Part shown: one piece after another, positions 51,421 to 63,429 of the stretch | Position numbering within the stretch: the stretch's first letter is position 1 | How the letters are laid out: each line of letters begins with the position of its first letter | The notes under the pieces: generated by a model | The model's database searches: none | The model's input: the letters and a program-made list of their open reading frames with translations, nothing else | Told to the model about the DNA's origin: nothing | Translations under genes and position numbers: made by a program | Source: Atrichornis clamosus | Lineage: Eukaryota; Chordata; Aves; Passeriformes; Menuridae | Length of the DNA: 64,000 nt | NCBI GenBank assembly: GCA_013400975.1 | Contig: WBMZ01009012.1 | Coordinates: forward strand, 209,140-273,139 | Reading direction: 5' to 3'

Positions 51421-54350
51421 CGTGCATAGAGTACAGGTAGAGATGGAGACATGAGTCTAGGGAGTCTTTCTTTGGCTGACCGGCCTTGGTCAGCAGAGCT
51501 TTCCTGAAGTTGCATCCTTAATTCACTCAGTCGATCTACTGTGTAGTGTTCCAGCGATTTTCTCCTCCCTGCCCTTTCCTTTGTCCCCTTCTCCCATACC
51601 TGTATTTTTGCTTTTTTATATCTAGGGTTTCACTGTATCCTGCCATGCAAAGTGTCTTATACCTATGTCTATGTGGCAAAAATAAAGTCAGTGTTGGGAA
51701 AAACAGTCACATTCAGAAATATTTCCAGGATCACTATGTGCAGATGCAAAATCTTTGGATCTGTGCGTCTTTGCTCTGATCCCATTCTGAGAGCCATTTC
51801 CAGAAGTGAAGCACAAGACCCTTAAATGTAGAGAGGTCCTTGAACTACAGAGTCTCAGCTTTGGCTGACCACATCATGAATGATGACAAAATTAATTTTC
51901 CTCCATAACTTACTACATTGCTTGGCTATTTGTTACATCACAGGTTTCACTGACAAATTTAAAAGAGTTCCCATCTATATAAGATGATAGAGAAACAGAT
52001 CCTCAGGAGCATCATATGCAGCATAAATGCATCACAGTGAAGTATTTAACTGTTCACTCACTCTGCCCTTATATCCCCAAACTGACTGCTGGAACTTCAG
52101 CTATGTTTTACCTACAATGTATGGCCTATATACTACATATAACTGTCAGAAAAGACTTTGAGCTCTCTCCCATTTCTGCTGAACTTCATCATAAATTCCC
52201 CTTAACCTTTAATGCATAGGTTCAAGTTCTTTCTCAAGTGACTGAAGTTCTCTCTTAAAAAACAGACCACTTCTCAATATTAAAATCTGAAAAATAAACG
52301 TGTAATACGCTCTTCTACTGTTTCCAAACACAAACAATTGACCAAATTGCTTAATTTCAAATCTTACAGAGTGGAAACAAATGTCCTGCCTGAGCCTCTC
52401 CACACCAAACTTAAGCCACAAATATGTTTTTTACCGTGACCATTTACAACTGGGAAATGGGTGGTTTATAATGGAATGATTAAACAGCTTTAGCTTGGGA
52501 TGTCACAGGCCTTCTGGTAAGGTAAGTAAGAATGGAGCCAGTCCTGGACCTTCATGCATGTTAGGCGCAACTATTGTAATAAAGCAGCTCCCTGGCCCTT
52601 TGTACACAGTTTTACCAGGTCTGGGTTTTGTGGAATTCTCTTTTTAATAAAGTATATGGTCTAAAGCCCAGCTTGAAACAAAAATGCTCATTGCTTGCTG
52701 AGTTGTATGAACTTTGGAAATATGGCAATAAAATGGACACATATGTTCTATTATTATTATTATTATTATGCTTAAGGGCTACAAAAATAAATCATTTGCG
52801 AAGCTCACATGGACAAAATGAGCACTGCCTTCTGCGAGAGTCTGTACTTACATGTATCTGTTTACTTAGATGCATCTGTTCTTGATATCTTGTGGAAAAA
52901 TCAAATATTGTATCTTATGAAAAACCATTTCTGAATCATTGTTCAGAAAATCAATCCTAAACCAGAAGTCCATTAAAAAAAACCTGAATACCTGAGTCTC
53001 TCTGCTTCGAACTCTCTTTTATTGTTATTAATAGATCATTTATCTTCAATATGGTTGGAGATAAAAATTCCTTTTTAAAGTGATGAAATGAAGAGATTTG
53101 CAAGTGCTGAAACCCCCTGATCTCCCCCTCTCTCTCATCACCTGATACAGGCTTAAGGTTTCACAGTTTGTGAAAATCAATGGGAAGTTCTCTCCTTGCC
53201 AGCAGACTGGGCCAATTTAATAAGTACCTGAACAGAGAGGCGGCCTGTTGGAGGGGCAGTCACCTTTCGCCTGGCAGGAGGATCTGCGAGGGCCGGGACA
53301 CTGAAGTGCATTGTGTCCCCGTGCGAAGGCCTGAATCAGCAATGACGAGATTTCTTCTCTCCAGCTGTCCCCCCACCAGCCTGACCGTAACCCAGAGGGG
53401 AACCCGCAAGGGGATGGCCAGCTTCTGCCGCGGGATGCAGTTCCTGGGGGTGGGGGGACTTCACGTTTCCCGTAACGGGCTCTCTCCTCTCTCACTAGGG
53501 CAAGCACATTGTAGGGAAACTCCAAGCAGCTGCCACGCAATTTCCTTCCAACTCTGTCCCAACATCACTGTTTACAGTTTTATGAAGCCAGCTCTGACTG
53601 TCCCTTCTCCTCCTCTCCCTCCCACTTGTTCAAGTTTGTCGATACTCGATCCATGAACATTTGTTTCCTCCTTCCCTGGAGGACTTCTGCGCTCCACTGA
53701 CCTCAAGTTCAGCCCCGATGAGGCTGGCAGGAGGGCTCAGCTGGCTCTCCTTTCCCCACTTGCTGCAGTCCCTTCTGTTGGACTAGCAAACCCAGTGTAA
53801 TTCAAGCACAAGCAACCCTTCCCTTGCCAGCTCCTCACACTCTCCAGGGTTCTGCTGCTGAGGGAAACTTCACTCACCCTAGTCCCAATCCACGGAGGTG
53901 AACCCCCTACACTCCATCCATGGAGGCCACCGGTGCTGGGGGTGTACAGGCAGGTCAAGACCCTCATCCCTGCTCTGGCTGCCCTTAGCTCTCCTCCCCG
54001 GACTACACTGCTCCACGCTGTTCTGCACTGTGCACCGCACACCTGCGGCCGTGCTGCACCTTCCCCAGGTGGGTCCCAACTTTGCAACACTGCTGTGGGT
54101 GCACAGGGGTGAAGCTCCGGGGGATGGCAGTGGATGGACAGACAGACAGATGCCTATTTAACTCCCCTCACAGTTTGATCTTCAGGTGATTCCCCTCCCA
54201 CCCTAAATCAACACTTCTCAGCATCAGACCTCTCTTGCCTCCCCCCTCCTCTACTCACTTCTTCTCCCTCTTTTCAGCAGTGACAAAGCCTTTTACTTTA
54301 GTCCGTTGGGGCTGTCCACTGCCTTCCCGCGAAGATGGATTGAGGAGGGG
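51421..54350. other. Non-coding stretch rising in GC toward the CpG island
   Basis: AT-rich to about 53.1 kb, then GC increases as a shore of the island that follows. A 158-codon open frame (53180-53656, plus) is the longest outside the islands. It has a mostly opposed frame on the other strand and no recognisable domain, so I do not call it a gene. A triplet repeat lies at 52,749. Confidence 0.5.
52749..52769. repeat. TTA triplet microsatellite
   Basis: About seven uninterrupted TTA units. A typical vertebrate microsatellite, expected to be polymorphic in length. Confidence 0.9.
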
Positions 54351-54379
54351 TTGGGAGATCGAGGCTTTCTGTCTGTCAA

Positions 54380-54790
54380 CAGCTGCGCGGACCCTGCCTA
54401 GACCGCGCCCCGGAGCGGGGAGCCGCGGGGGTGCGCGGAGCTGTCGCCGGCCACCCGCGGCGGGGACGGGAGCCTTGCGGGGGAGAGAAAGGGTGCGCGC
54501 CCGGGCGGGCAGCGACGCAGATCCCCGAGAAACCCAGAGCAGGGGAGGGGAGGGATCCCCCCGCAGATAAAGCAGCGCGGATATCCCGCCGGCTCCCGCG
54601 GTGCTACGCGGAGTGTGCGCGCAGGCAGAGAGCTGCAGGCGAGAGGCGGGCAGGGCTCACTGGCCGCGTCGCGACTCCGCGCTCGGCTCCGCGGCCCAGC
54701 GGGGACAACCGCGCTAATTCCCATCCCGCGGAGCCGTTTCGGCGCTGGTCCCACGGCACTCGGAAACCACCACCTCTCCGCTGGCTCCTT
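54380..54790. promoter_or_regulatory. CpG island, left block
   Basis: About 400 bases very rich in G+C with CpG dinucleotides at high density, unlike the CpG-poor flanks. CpG clusters of this kind in vertebrates usually mark promoters or Polycomb-regulated regulatory regions of developmental genes. The long open frames over it on both strands (54398-54799 minus, 54431-54943 plus) reflect scarcity of stop codons. I could not fix a transcription start or direction. It is separated from the right block by an AT-richer core. Confidence 0.8.
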
Positions 54791-54886
54791 CTGCGCCACT
54801 GGCTACTCAAATGTTTATTAAATGCCGGCATTCGTTGCTTTCTAATTAGCGGCGCCCGAGCCCGTCTGCTCTGTCTTGCTCGAGAC

Positions 54887-54906
54887 GTTGCTGTTACGCG
54901 AGCAAC
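54887..54906. promoter_or_regulatory. RFX X-box-like site
   Basis: GTTACGCGAGCAAC (54,893-54,906) fits the loose X-box pattern of two GTTRCY/RGYAAC half-sites. An extra GTTGCT half lies at 54,887-54,892, so GTTGCT and AGCAAC form an inverted pair. RFX factors bind such sites in promoters of ciliary and other genes. By-eye motif matches have a high false-positive rate. Confidence 0.3.
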
Positions 54907-55267
54907 ATACATCAAACAAGGGGAAAAAATAAGTATATTTTAATTAAACTTTCCCCGCGAGCAGGGCGAGGTAAAAAAAACCCCAAACTCAATACACATT
55001 CTGGGAGATAATCTTTGCTTTTTGCTCTCCTCTGCCCGCTTTGCTCAGGGTTATTCATTCCGTTTGCCGCTCTGTTATTTATTTCCGTGTATTTATGTTT
55101 CCCGATAGTTACACAGTAAAGTTGTTTACGCAAATTGCAGCGAGGGAACCGTGGCAAAATTTTGGGAAGGATGTGAAAATGAGTGTGGTTTGATAGTGCC
55201 AGGACTACGGCGGAGCTCACATTTAAATCGTAATCTTCGTCGGAGCATTTTTGGTGCGCGTAAAGAG

Positions 55268-55285
55268 AAAAAAAAAGGGGGGGGG
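55268..55285. repeat. A9-G9 homopolymer junction
   Basis: Nine A bases (55,268-55,276) run straight into nine G bases (55,277-55,285). Homopolymer junctions of this type are prone to slippage and sequencing error, so the exact lengths should be treated with care. Confidence 0.85.
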
Positions 55286-55334
55286 AAAGAAGGAAAAGAG
55301 CACACACACTAAGAAAAAAGTACATTTCTCAGTT

Positions 55335-56240
55335 CTGCCGAGGGGCGGGTGGTGGAAACCCTCCCGCGTTTGCTCCGTGCTGGCCCGGGGAAAGCTGCAG
55401 CGCCGGAGCCCCCGCGGCGGGCAGGCAGAGCCGGCTGCCGCTCGCTCCCGCCGAGGCCGCTGAGGTGCGCGCAGCAGCAGGTGGGCCAGGACACTCCGGT
55501 CTCGTCCCCCGGGGACTGCGGAAAGGAGAAATGTAGGAAAGCTCAGTGGTCATCAACGCGGCGCTAATTGATTCTCCCCGCCGCGCCCATCCCCTGGCCC
55601 CGCCGCTGCGGCGCAGCAGCACCCGGGCACATCTCGCAGGTGGGGTGCGGGGTTCCGGGAATGCCTCCGCCCCTGCGATAATCCCTGTGCCCCGCGGCCT
55701 GGCCAGGTCCGCTGCCCACCGGCCGCGGAGCCCTTGCCGGGCGCTGCAGAGGTCATCGGTGCCGTCTTGCCACCGCCCAGCCGGGTCTGGGGCTATTTTT
55801 CTTTCCCATTGCACGAGCCTCTGGCGGGATTACCGGCACAGCCTTGGGGTTTGACCGCTCTGCAGCGCGCACCGCAAACAGGGAACTGCTTGGTGGTTCC
55901 TGCGCTGAAGGGTGAATCAGCGACGGCGGGACGAGCCCTGATGCTCGGGAAACACTCTCGGGCGGGTGTCGGGAAGAAGAGCGGGAATCTCTTTTTGTTT
56001 TCTTGTTCTTCCAGGGGGTTTATGTAAAAGAAAAAAAGTCCCTTCACAATGCGTTGTGAAGCGCGTGATAAAACACGAAGTCTCTCTGCACAGGGTTTAG
56101 GTTCGCTCCCAGGAGTTAACTCGTTACTCGGCGCCGGAGGTGGGAGAGGGGGGTGGTGACCGAGCCGAGCCGAGCCCTGGCGCTCTCACCATCGCTGCTC
56201 TCAGCAGCGCTGGGAGCCATCGGCCGGGGCTGCTTCAAAC
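55335..56240. promoter_or_regulatory. CpG island, right block
   Basis: About 900 bases of high GC and high CpG density, strongest at 55,335-55,790, with a tail reaching about 56,240 that contains a short CCGAG repeat (56,160-56,176). A possible splice donor (CAG followed by GTGGGC near 55,480) would suit a non-coding first exon on the plus strand, but that is speculation. Open frames over it on both strands are compositional. Confidence 0.8.
56160..56176. repeat. CCGAG pentamer repeat
   Basis: Three consecutive CCGAG-type units plus a partial one inside the CpG island tail. A short simple repeat. Confidence 0.7.
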
Positions 56241-56249
56241 GTGTCCCTT

Positions 56250-58585
56250 CATACACGGTTTATAAAAACCGGTTCCCATCTGCAAGCAGCTTCTCCGAAG
56301 CTAAATGACTTGTTATTATCGGCTGAGGTTACCACTTGCCATTGGGGTAAAGCAAAGGTAACTTTCTGTAAATAAACTTACCCCCGGGGGTGGAAATGAG
56401 ATTCCGGGAGGCTGTTGATGTCTTCCTTGGATTGTCCTAAATGTAACGTTTTGCATAGTCTCTAGAGGCTACCTCATCTTTAAAACGCTACAGAATTTTT
56501 TGTGGGGTTCAAAGACAAGGGCCCCTATTCTTCCAGGGGGAGAGATATACCTGCAGGATCTGGGGAGTGGGGAACAGAGACCTTCCTTCAAGCAAGCACT
56601 TATTTTCCTCCTAAATCACTTTTCAAACCCAATTCACCTAATCCTGGTGCCATCTGAGACTCTTCCTCACTGGTACAAAAAAGATTGTGTTATTGTGGCT
56701 CTGGGATGGTTGGCAAGATATTGATTTCCCAGCTATTGGGAAGACAGACTGAATACAATTCAGCAGATGCAAACAGACAGAGCCTGGCTGAGAGATTGTT
56801 TTCCTCCAGAAAGTAACCTTGCAAGATGCTGAAGTTATTGACTTTGGAGTGGGGAAGGAGGTGTCTGATAATCAGTTCAGTCTCTGTCTCCCTTAGATTT
56901 ATAGCTCTGGGCCTCCCTGTCACTCCTGAAAATATAATCACGCTGGCAATAAACCCTGAGGGAAGAATGAGACAGCAAGTGTTTTCTCTTAGAGGTAACG
57001 CAGTGACGTGTGAGTTATATACTTAAACAAGCCATGATCTTATAGCAAGCTCAGTGCTGGTCTACTTGATTGCCCTGTTAAGATGCCATAGCTGTCCCAG
57101 GACATGCAGGGCTGGCAGCATGTTCCACAGCCACAGCGCAGAGGGGCCCAGGGCACAGTGCCCTGCTCTGGCTCTGAATCTGCTGCTACAAGGCACAGGG
57201 CTCGATTTGAAATATGTAGTTTGGGAGGGGGAAGGAGATATTGTGTCTCACTTTGTTTCTCCAGATGGGAAAACTGCACCAGAGGGACTGGTGGTTTTTT
57301 TTGGTTTGGTTTTTTGGTTTTTTGACAGGAACATTTCCTGTCTTCTTTGCAAAATTGTATTTTATGACCATTTTGTTGTGCAGAGTTCTCCCTCTCTGGA
57401 CATTGCACAGAGTAATGCAACACCTTCAATCTGTGGAGCAGATACCTCTTGGTTTCTTTATCTCAGAACATGCCTTTGTCTCTCTTCAACCTGTTCTTGC
57501 TCTTCAGCAAAAACTCACCTTTTTACAAGCTGTCAAACGTAACACTAACAGCTGAGCATTCCTTTGGAGGGAAAAAAACTCCCAACCCACACATATTTAC
57601 TTAAAAATCACTTAGTATTTATGGCTCCTTGATTTTTTATTAGCCTTTTAACCATGTCTCTCACTTTAACACTAATCCAGAGGGAAGGGGCTCTCTCCTG
57701 TGCCTGTAGCAGATCTATCCAAACAGAGAAGGGAAAGGAGTTGTTTAATCGCTTCTAGCATTTCTGATATTTAAGGCCATTTTTGAATAGGTAAAAGACC
57801 CTGCTTTGGTATTTCCTCTGCTAAAAAAAGTATTGTTTCCAAAAGCCACCATGGTCTATCTGCTGATAAGCAGGAATCAAACAAACAGCACAAAAGGCTG
57901 CAAATGCAACAATCCACAGAGGAGGCACAAGGGACCTTCGTTTAAAGAGGAAGAACATAATCAGGAGATGAAAGTTTGGCCCTTTGACACAAAGAGGGCC
58001 CAAGCATAGCAGCCCTCCTTCACTTTCTTTTCCACACTCAGTTGAGTAACCCCAGCCTGCCCACAGTTTGACAAGCAAAAGGAGGATAAGTGCAACTAAG
58101 TGGTGTCCATCTTAAATGGTGCAAGTGGTTACTTTGGCCAAAAGCTTGGCAGACTGAGAGGAATTTCAAAGAGGCCCAAGGCAGCCACGAGAATGGGTAA
58201 CAGCTTGGGAAATGTTAAACAACAGACACAAGATTTGAAAAACGCATTCACTGATTTGCCTCTCAATTTGTTCTAGTGACTCAGGATGGAAATCTGGACA
58301 TCACTGTGGACAACAGCAGTGAAAACCTATGGTCAAAGGGCAGCGACAGTAAAGGAAGCTAATTAAATATTGGCTAGCAAAGGAAAGGGGAGGCAGGCGT
58401 GGGAGAAAGATTTACATAAACTTTGTCATCATGTAGATCAGTGGGAAGCCCCTGCCACGAATAGGATCTCAAAAAAGAAAAGAGCAGAAATATAATGGCT
58501 CAGGGAAAAGCACCACGAATTGCCAGTGATTTAGACAAAACTGATGTTCGAAAAGACCACTGGCTGCTTTGGGGAGTATGGGATA
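56250..58585. other. AT-rich non-coding stretch after the first CpG island
   Basis: GC drops back to background. The 162-codon open frame at 57054-57542 (plus) overlaps a 129-codon frame on the opposite strand and has no recognisable domain. T-rich GGTTTT-type simple sequence lies near 57,293-57,325. If the first island is a promoter, this could be intron or spacer. Confidence 0.5.
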
Positions 58586-58810
58586 ACCAGAGGGTAAGAT
58601 GAGTAACACAGATGTGTAAAATAAAATGGGTTTAATAGAAGATAGATTAGGAGCTTCTTGGCCCTCATGAGTATGAGTAATACATAAACAAGACAAGAGG
58701 AAATGGAAAAGAGATCTTAGGAATATTCTGCACAAGGGAGAGTTAACTTGTGGAACACTGTCATCAGATGACATTAAAAGCAAGGTCTTGATGGAATTAA
58801 AAGAAAAAAT
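58586..58810 (+). mobile_element. Probable ancient CR1/L3-like LINE 3' fragment
   Basis: The segment reads like a heavily decayed 3' part of the old CR1/L3 group of LINEs. In order: 'gatgtgtaaaataaaatgg', 'aatagaagatagattagga', 'catgagtaatacataaacaag', 'acaagaggaaatgg', 'cttaggaatattctgcacaag', 'gttaacttgtggaacactg'. The usual counterparts are 'tataaaataatgaatgg', 'aacaaggggac', 'aatatttcttcacacaa' and 'attaacctgtggaactcattgcc'. Order and spacing agree, but identity is low, so the call rests on recalled phrasing rather than alignment. Confidence 0.5.
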
Positions 58811-61800
58811 ATAGATGCATGAAAAATGAAATGAACTCCAAATGAAAATAATAATATTTTTATATTATCATATTCAGAAGAAAAATAAATCTTAATCTTT
58901 AAGCCTAAGTAACCAAATGTTTATGAAGAAACATATTAATCTAGAAATGTTATTTTTGGCATTTTTTGCTTCTTCCCCAGAAGTAGCCACTAGTAGTCAT
59001 AATTTAATGTTGAATACTGAAGACACCTTGGACTGAGATGGTATGACCATTACCATGTTTTAAAATCTCTCCTGGAGGCAGCTTTCTTTCCTGGGCAGCC
59101 TTTAGTCCTGCTTTCTAATAGCAAGTCTTGAACAGAATTCACAGTTTAGACGTACTGAATATGACAGTAAAATACTAAGTAGAACAAGTCAAATAATGTT
59201 CTGTCTTTTTCTCCATGTTATTATGGCATCCATGTGAATTAGGATATCTCATTAGGTGTCAGAAAAATATTAAGTCTCCAGATTTTTGACAATAGGACGG
59301 GGAAGCTTTTAAAAATATTACCCAATGCCTAAATAATAATGTGTAATGCATAAACCATTACCTCTCCACCCTATTCAAAATAATAATCATGAACATTTGT
59401 CTGGGTCTTCACATGTGGCAGAGTCAGATTAACTTTCCCTTCCAATTCAGGTAATCACTACAGGAAAACTTTGTATTGTGTACTAATTTTGGGACTTAGA
59501 TTTGTTTGTAGTGGAACTAGAAAAGAGTGCAAGCATGAAACATACAATTTCTTTAAAACTACAAAGAGAAAAGTTCCACCTTTATTTTTAACTTTTAGTA
59601 AGGATAATTTTAATTTACCACATCTGGGCAGCTTGCACACAATCAGATAGTGCTTGCATATCCGGTCTTCTGAGTACTCTGGACAAATACAGTGACTTAA
59701 CAAATTAAAAAAAAAAAATCTCAAATTAAATAAACCCAAGACCAACCACTGACATCTATTGCCCTTACAGACTTGCAGCAATATTTCTTTGCACTTCTAA
59801 ACACCCATCTCTTCTAGGCAAGAGGAGAAAAGAGCAGGGGGATTGTACCCTGAAAGAAAATACTGGCAGTAAATTCAAGCTATTTGAAGCTTAAAAGGAA
59901 AATAAACAGCACATTTCCAGAACCCTAATACAGCAATTTCTCACTCAGTACAGACTGAGCTACAATACCAATTCCTCTGCTGACTGAAATTTCTTAACTA
60001 TGCCACCTTGAATCAAGTGCTTTCGATGTAGGATTGCTGAAGCGGGTTACAAACCTGAAAGCAACCACACTTGCAGTCACTAGGACATGGTGGACTGCTT
60101 TATGGAGAATATTATTTACCTTATACAGGAAAAGTAAGGCACAATATCCTGCCCAAGCTTATAGGAAGTCTGTCTAGTTCAGGAAGAGAAAACTCTTCTC
60201 TAATTCCCACTGCGGAAGACCACCTTTCCACATTTTGTTTAATCCAGCCAGCCCACCTCACACAGGACCACATTTTTGTCACATTCTGTCCATATCAGTT
60301 GTCACGGCCAAAGGACAAAAAAGGGTGTAGACTGCCCCAAAGCACTTTTCATTCAGCTCTTTCTTCAGAACAGGATGCCATTTAGACCCATGCATACCAT
60401 TAACATAAATAACCTCAAAACTACTTAAATCACAAAGAGAGTTTTCAAGGGTTTGTAAACAAAAATGTGTGCCAGGTATACATTTTAATTTATCCTTTCC
60501 TCTTGGTTTTTTGCTTCTAAACGTTTGTAAAACAGAATATTTCGAAAACTATTTAAAGGGATAGCTTTGAGTTTGCTCATCCCTCCTTTCACTGCTCAAC
60601 ACCCTGGCAGCAGTTCTCTGGGTACCTTGACATACACATATGTCTTGGTTGCCTCGGATTATTCTGCTATTGATTACTGAAATATTTTTTCTGCTAGGCA
60701 GCACTCCTCCCTGTAAGTTTGAGGATGGAAAGCCTTTTAGTCAGTTGATTTTTAAAACACGTTTTACTTGTTTCAGACCACTTTTTTGATGTTGAAAAAA
60801 GCCAAGAAACAAAGTCACCCAATTAACTTAAAACTTCATGGACACTTGATGGACACTTAACTTGATATTCCTTTAATTCTAGCCTTTTATCTGTACAATA
60901 TGTTCGTTTAATTGCACATATTTAAATTAAATGTCCTGTGATGAAAGTGTGACAATATAAAAATAAATTCGTGCCTCTTTTTAAATTAAAAAAGTAAAGT
61001 TCCTTCCTCTCACTTTCTGTATTTTCTGCCCTTTTCCTTTTGTTTTCCGAGCAACCTAAGGTAAAAGAGCTTGATAAAAATGTAGAAGTGGGGGTGGGGG
61101 GAAGGGGAGGGGAGGTAAGATAACATTATTCCAGGTCCTTGCTCTGTTTTGTTAGGACAGATTTAATCTTTGGGTGGTATCAGAAGATAGGCCTGAATGA
61201 CTGCCTGATCATCTCTTCACTCTCTCCTCTTTTATCTGGGTTACACTTGACTTTTTTCAGGGGTGATATCTCACTATTCTCATTTGGTAAATTAGGCTAT
61301 TGTTTCCCTGTATTTCACTTATTGTAAAATGTTTTCTTTCTTAACTTCAGGCCATTGTTCCTGAGTAGTGAGCATGCTGTCACTGGAGACAGGGTGTGAG
61401 GAGGGAACTGTGCAACTGAGGACAGATTCTGCCATATTTTGCCTGTTAGCAGGAGCCTGTTATCAAGTGCTCTTGACTCCATGGCGGTTTGTAGCAGAAA
61501 AAAACCATGGATAAAAGGGTTCAAATTCGGCCTAGTAACTGAAGGGGGAAATGAAGAAAGAGAATGAATATTATGGAATATGGAATAGTCTCAAATAGCA
61601 ATTTAATTTTCAAGTTAGCAAATACTCAGAATAACAGGCCATGAACTGGGTAGTTTTTCAGAGAGCATTTGTTCACTGTCTGATTTTTGTTAGTGCTTCT
61701 TGTAGCCTTATGATAAACACTAAAAGAAAGGAAGAAACATGAACGTAGATGTCACTGTCATCATTGTTCCACTTAACAGGGAGTCTCAAAGATAATGGTT

Positions 61801-63110
61801 GTAGTTCAGAAACAGAAACCTCAGGACAGAATACTAAATGTGTGGTGCTGGGACTTTATTTGTTGTCACTGGAATGTGTATTCTGTGTGGTAATCTTTTA
61901 TCTAGTTGTGCTTTGAAAATAAAAACCCCAAACCAAACCCCACTGTAACTGTATTTTGCTTGTTCATGCTGCGTAAAACATGTCAGGCATTTGGGGAGAG
62001 CAGGCTGAGGTGCAGAGGAACCCAGCACGAGCACGTGCTAGTGCTTCACAGCATGTGCAGCCTGATTGTTGGCACCAGCATGAGCAAAGCTGCAAGAAAA
62101 CCCAAGGGATTGCTGCTGTTCTTGTAACAAGGTCTTGGGTGAAGGTGGTTCCAGTCCAGCTCATTAAAAATGGTGAACATGTGTCTCTAAACAGCCATGT
62201 TTGATTGCTGTTTAGAGAAAGCCAGAGTGAAAGAGCTTACATAAAAGCAAGGACACAATGCCAGTTGACTCACTCGGCACAAGGTTGTCTCCACACAGAG
62301 CACATGTAGCCATAATTGGTGAAGTGCTGCTGTGTTTCTTGGAAAGTGTTGGGAGCTACAAGTTCAGCTACGTGGTTAATGACCAACTGCCCACAAGCAT
62401 CATGCATGTGATGGGCATTTCACAGAAGGTACATAGAGGGCTCCTCTGGAGGTGGCTACTGCTCTTTTTTTACTCTCTCCCCTCCTAACTGAATGGTGTC
62501 AACATTTAGACCAGAGGTGCCCGTGGAAAATCTCATACTTCATACAGGAGGGCCATGTCCATGAGAGAGGAGGTGCCTACAGTGGAAAAGGTTAGCAAGA
62601 CAGAAGTTGTAGCTCCTTTCTCCTTTTTTAATTGCTCTTTCAAAATAAAGCAGGGAGGCAACAGCATCTGATATACTTGAATCAAACAGGCCGCCCATCC
62701 TGGAAGTCTTTATTCCTAGCTCAAAATACTGCTGCTGGGCCAGATCCACCCCTGGTGTTCATTGTGGGACACTGGACTTGCTGTTGGTGGGGTATTGAGC
62801 AGTCAGTGCCCATAGGTGTGGGTGCAGAGCGTCTTTTTGGGAAGTGTGGAAAGGCCCCGCAGAGTCACTGCCGTGTCGCCACGCAGGATGCTGGAGATTG
62901 CTGGAGGAGACCCTCCCTGTGCAAGGCACGGTGCTGGCTCTCCAGTGGGATTTTCACCAGCCCCTTTAGATAGACTGGCATAAGGGACCAAGCAGGTTGC
63001 GGGGGGCAGGACGCACACGGGATCAGTCCCACCAGAAAACAGAGCAAGTGTCCCTGTCTGTGGCTCTCAAATGCCCCACTCCTACCAGTCCCCCTGCCAC
63101 ACCCCATTGC
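58811..63110. other. AT-rich non-coding stretch before the terminal CpG island
   Basis: No supported coding region. It contains a 12-base A run at 59,707-59,718, the G-rich tract at 61,090-61,115 and ordinary AT-rich sequence. From about 62,750 GC rises as a shore of the terminal island, which produces the open frames at 62632-62973 and 62865-63149. Confidence 0.5.
61090..61115 (+). other. Strong G-quadruplex motif
   Basis: Tracts of five, six, four and four G separated by one- or two-base loops, followed by GG. This exceeds the usual G3+ with loops of 1-7 rule. It stands alone in AT-rich DNA about 2 kb upstream of the terminal CpG island. Confidence 0.7.
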
Positions 63111-63413
63111 TGCAGCGCTGCATGCCATTCCCCCGCCCGGAGCTCCCACGGACCCAGCTATATTTTTGTTATTCTCCCTTTTTTCCTACTTAAAACGTGA
63201 AAGGAAGGCTGAGACGAGCAGAGCCCCTCCTGACAACACCCCGCCGGAGCGGGCCCAAGGGCGGCTGCGCACCCTGACCAGGGATGCGGAGGGGGCTGAG
63301 CTCTGCCCCTCGTGCCCCTCTGGAGCCGGGGAAGGAGTGGGGCAGCGGGTGAGCCCCTCGCTGCGAGGGCTCCTGTCAGGCGCCGCGGCCCCCGGGAGCC
63401 CCTTGGCGGGGCC

Positions 63414-63429
63414 AAAGTGAAAGTGAAGC
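63414..63429 (+). promoter_or_regulatory. ISRE / PRDI-like element (IRF or PRDM1 site)
   Basis: AAAGTGAAAGTGAAGC contains tandem GTGAAA/GTGAAG units like the PRDI element and IRF-binding ISREs (GAAANNGAAA). A further CCGAAACCC follows at about 63,435-63,443. Within a CpG-island promoter it could confer interferon responsiveness or PRDM1 repression. The match is by eye. Confidence 0.4.

Larger units (their letters stand above)
54800..55330. promoter_or_regulatory. AT-richer core with clustered factor motifs
   Basis: About 500 bases of moderate GC between two CpG-dense blocks. Visible motifs are TAATTA cores (near 54,843 and 54,941), an RFX X-box-like palindrome (54,887-54,906), a forkhead core TGTTTAC (55,123-55,129), and an A9/G9 run at 55,268-55,285. 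Unmethylated-island flanks with a motif-dense AT core are typical of regulatory hubs. Function is inferred from motifs only. Confidence 0.35.

Noticed and set aside
53180..53656. 158-codon plus-strand open frame
   Set aside because: No recognisable domain, a long overlapping frame on the opposite strand (53217-53540), and rising GC at the shore of a CpG island explain it.
54398..54943. Long frames on both strands in the first CpG island
   Set aside because: Composition-driven: R/P/G/A-rich, mutually overlapping, without defined start or homology.
57054..57542. 162-codon plus-strand open frame
   Set aside because: It crosses a T/G-rich simple stretch, overlaps open frames in other phases and on the other strand, and shows no domain.
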